DNA from: CALWPV01 sp045632125
GTDB lineage: Bacteria; Bacillota; Clostridia; Lachnospirales; Bianqueaceae
Length of the DNA: 6,424 nucleotides
Direction: 5' to 3'
Assembly: GCA_045632125.1 (NCBI GenBank)
Contig: JAZQWC010000058.1
Location: 1 to 6,424, forward strand
Position numbers and translations under genes: made by a program. The notes below the pieces were generated by a model, which made no database searches, was not told the DNA's origin, and saw only the letters and a list, made by a program, of their open reading frames with translations. Within the stretch, counting starts at the first letter, position 1. The number at the start of each line of letters is the position of its first letter. This document shows, piece by piece, positions 5,924-6,424 of this stretch.

Positions 5924-5949
5924 AACACTTGAACAGATGTTCAAGTGTT
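5924..5949 (+). promoter_or_regulatory. Perfect 12-2-12 ArsR/SmtB-type operator
   Basis: AACACTTGAACA (5924-5935), the bases GA, and the exact reverse complement of the first arm (5938-5949) form a 26-bp palindrome without mismatch. The core TGAACA-2-TGTTCA is the known signature of SmtB/CzrA-type zinc repressors. It sits between the -10 box and the start codon, 33 bases before the ATG. The repressor at 1905-2258 is the obvious candidate binder; this pairing is inferred. Confidence 0.85.
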
Positions 5950-5982
5950 GATATCTTCGAGTATTGAGAACGAGGAGTAGAA

Positions 5983-6424
5983 ATGAAAACTCAAAAGTAT
6001 CGGTTGTTGAATTTGGGCTGCGCACATTGTGCTGCCAAAATGGAAGAAAGAATCAATCGCCTGCCTCAGGTACAGGAGGCTGTCATTACATATGCATTAA
6101 AACAGTTGAAAGTTACGGCCGAGGATCCGGATACTCTTTTAGAAGAAATGCAAAAAATCGTGAAAAAGATTGAATCTCAGGTCAAGATTGAAAAGTGGGG
6201 AGAAAGAAAAGCGCATCATGACCACCATGAGCACGAGCATCATGACCACGACCACTGCGAGTGTGGCTGTGACCACGATCATCACGAGCATCATGACCAC
6301 GACCACTGCGAGTGCGGCTGTGACCACGATCATCACGAGCATCATGATCACGACTACTGCGAGTGTGGCTGTGACCACGATCATCACGAGCATCATGATC
6401 ACGACTACTGCGAGTGTGGCTGTG
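5983..6424 (+). CDS. HMA-domain protein with His/Cys repeats, likely N-terminus of a zinc P-type ATPase (cut by the window)
   Basis: The open frame has at least 147 residues and continues beyond the window. Residues 1-71 form one heavy-metal-associated (ferredoxin-like) domain with the metal site NLGCAHCAAKME (C13 and C16). After a short linker, residues 78-147 are almost entirely His, Asp, Glu, Cys and Gly in four 17-residue repeats, each ending in CECGC. This combination is typical of the cytosolic N-terminus of ZntA/CadA-type P1B ATPases, which export Zn, Cd or Pb. GAGGAG (5972-5977) lies 5 bases before the ATG. The upstream operator and the nearby SmtB-type repressor support metal-inducible expression. 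The transmembrane and phosphorylation domains are outside the window, so a metallochaperone or an HMA-containing permease remains possible. HMA domain is near certain; ATPase is inferred. Confidence 0.85.
   Translation, partial: MKTQKYRLLNLGCAHCAAKMEERINRLPQVQEAVITYALKQLKVTAEDPDTLLEEMQKIVKKIESQVKIEKWGERKAHHDHHEHEHHDHDHCECGCDHDHHEHHDHDHCECGCDHDHHEHHDHDYCECGCDHDHHEHHDHDYCECGC
6220..6423 (+). repeat. Four tandem 51-bp coding repeats (His/Cys metal-binding)
   Basis: The units are 6220-6270, 6271-6321, 6322-6372 and 6373-6423. Each encodes 17 residues of the form DHDHHEHHDHD(H/Y)CECGC. Unit 1 diverges in its first third, unit 2 differs from unit 3 at three bases, and units 3 and 4 are identical over all 51 bases. 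This indicates recent in-frame duplication. Units 3 and 4 replace one His by Tyr. The array probably continues past the window, since the last base (G) fits the start of another unit. Confidence 0.93.

Noticed and set aside
6139..6402. Long minus-strand frame of Val/Met repeats opposite the His/Cys array
   Set aside because: It is the antisense reading of the 51-bp repeats. It has no ribosome binding site, and the + strand has a start, operator and HMA domain.
6220..6423. CRISPR-like direct repeats
   Set aside because: The repeats are contiguous without unique spacers and encode one continuous reading frame.

Overview
The window looks like a chromosomal segment from a low-to-moderate GC anaerobic member of the Bacillota, most likely class Clostridia. 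The reasons are a MurT/GatD-type gene pair, strong AGGAGG-type ribosome binding sites, Rho-independent terminators closing most units, and an SmtB-type zinc repressor near a His-rich metal ATPase gene. All convincing genes are on the + strand. No rRNA, tRNA, insertion sequence or CRISPR array is visible.

Layout. (1) Positions 1-840 hold the 3' end of an unidentified gene, overlapped by four bases by yggS (PLP homeostasis protein), then a terminator. (2) Positions 866-1794 hold a strong promoter with repeat elements, two tandem paralogous small membrane proteins of the DUF2500 type, and a terminator. (3) Positions 1837-4368 hold a promoter, a zinc-sensor-type ArsR/SmtB repressor, a MurT-like Mur ligase and a GatD-like amidotransferase subunit, with no terminator between them. 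(4) Positions 4441-5815 hold a hairpin/terminator region that could act as an attenuator, a stand-alone EctB-type diaminobutyrate aminotransferase, and a strong terminator. (5) Positions 5895-6424 hold a promoter followed by a perfect 12-2-12 SmtB-type operator, then the start of a heavy-metal-associated protein. That protein has one CxxC domain and then 17-residue His/Cys repeats, and is probably the N-terminus of a zinc-exporting P-type ATPase. It runs off the window.

How the parts may work together. The ArsR protein keeps both classical metal-site signatures: Cys/Asp in the recognition-helix region and D-x-H-x10-H-x2-E in the last helix. The operator before the ATPase-like gene is what such a repressor would bind. 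I therefore infer a zinc-efflux circuit split by about 3.7 kb, with the Mur ligase pair and an aminotransferase between sensor and pump.

The most unusual feature is the MurT/GatD-like pair. The GatD-like protein has lost both the catalytic Cys and the catalytic His of its glutaminase site while its fold-level motifs remain. The MurT-like partner has Asn where I expect the Asp that assists GatD. The pair may therefore not perform standard lipid II amidation with glutamine. Either it uses free ammonia or it has another role. This is inference from motifs and was not tested.
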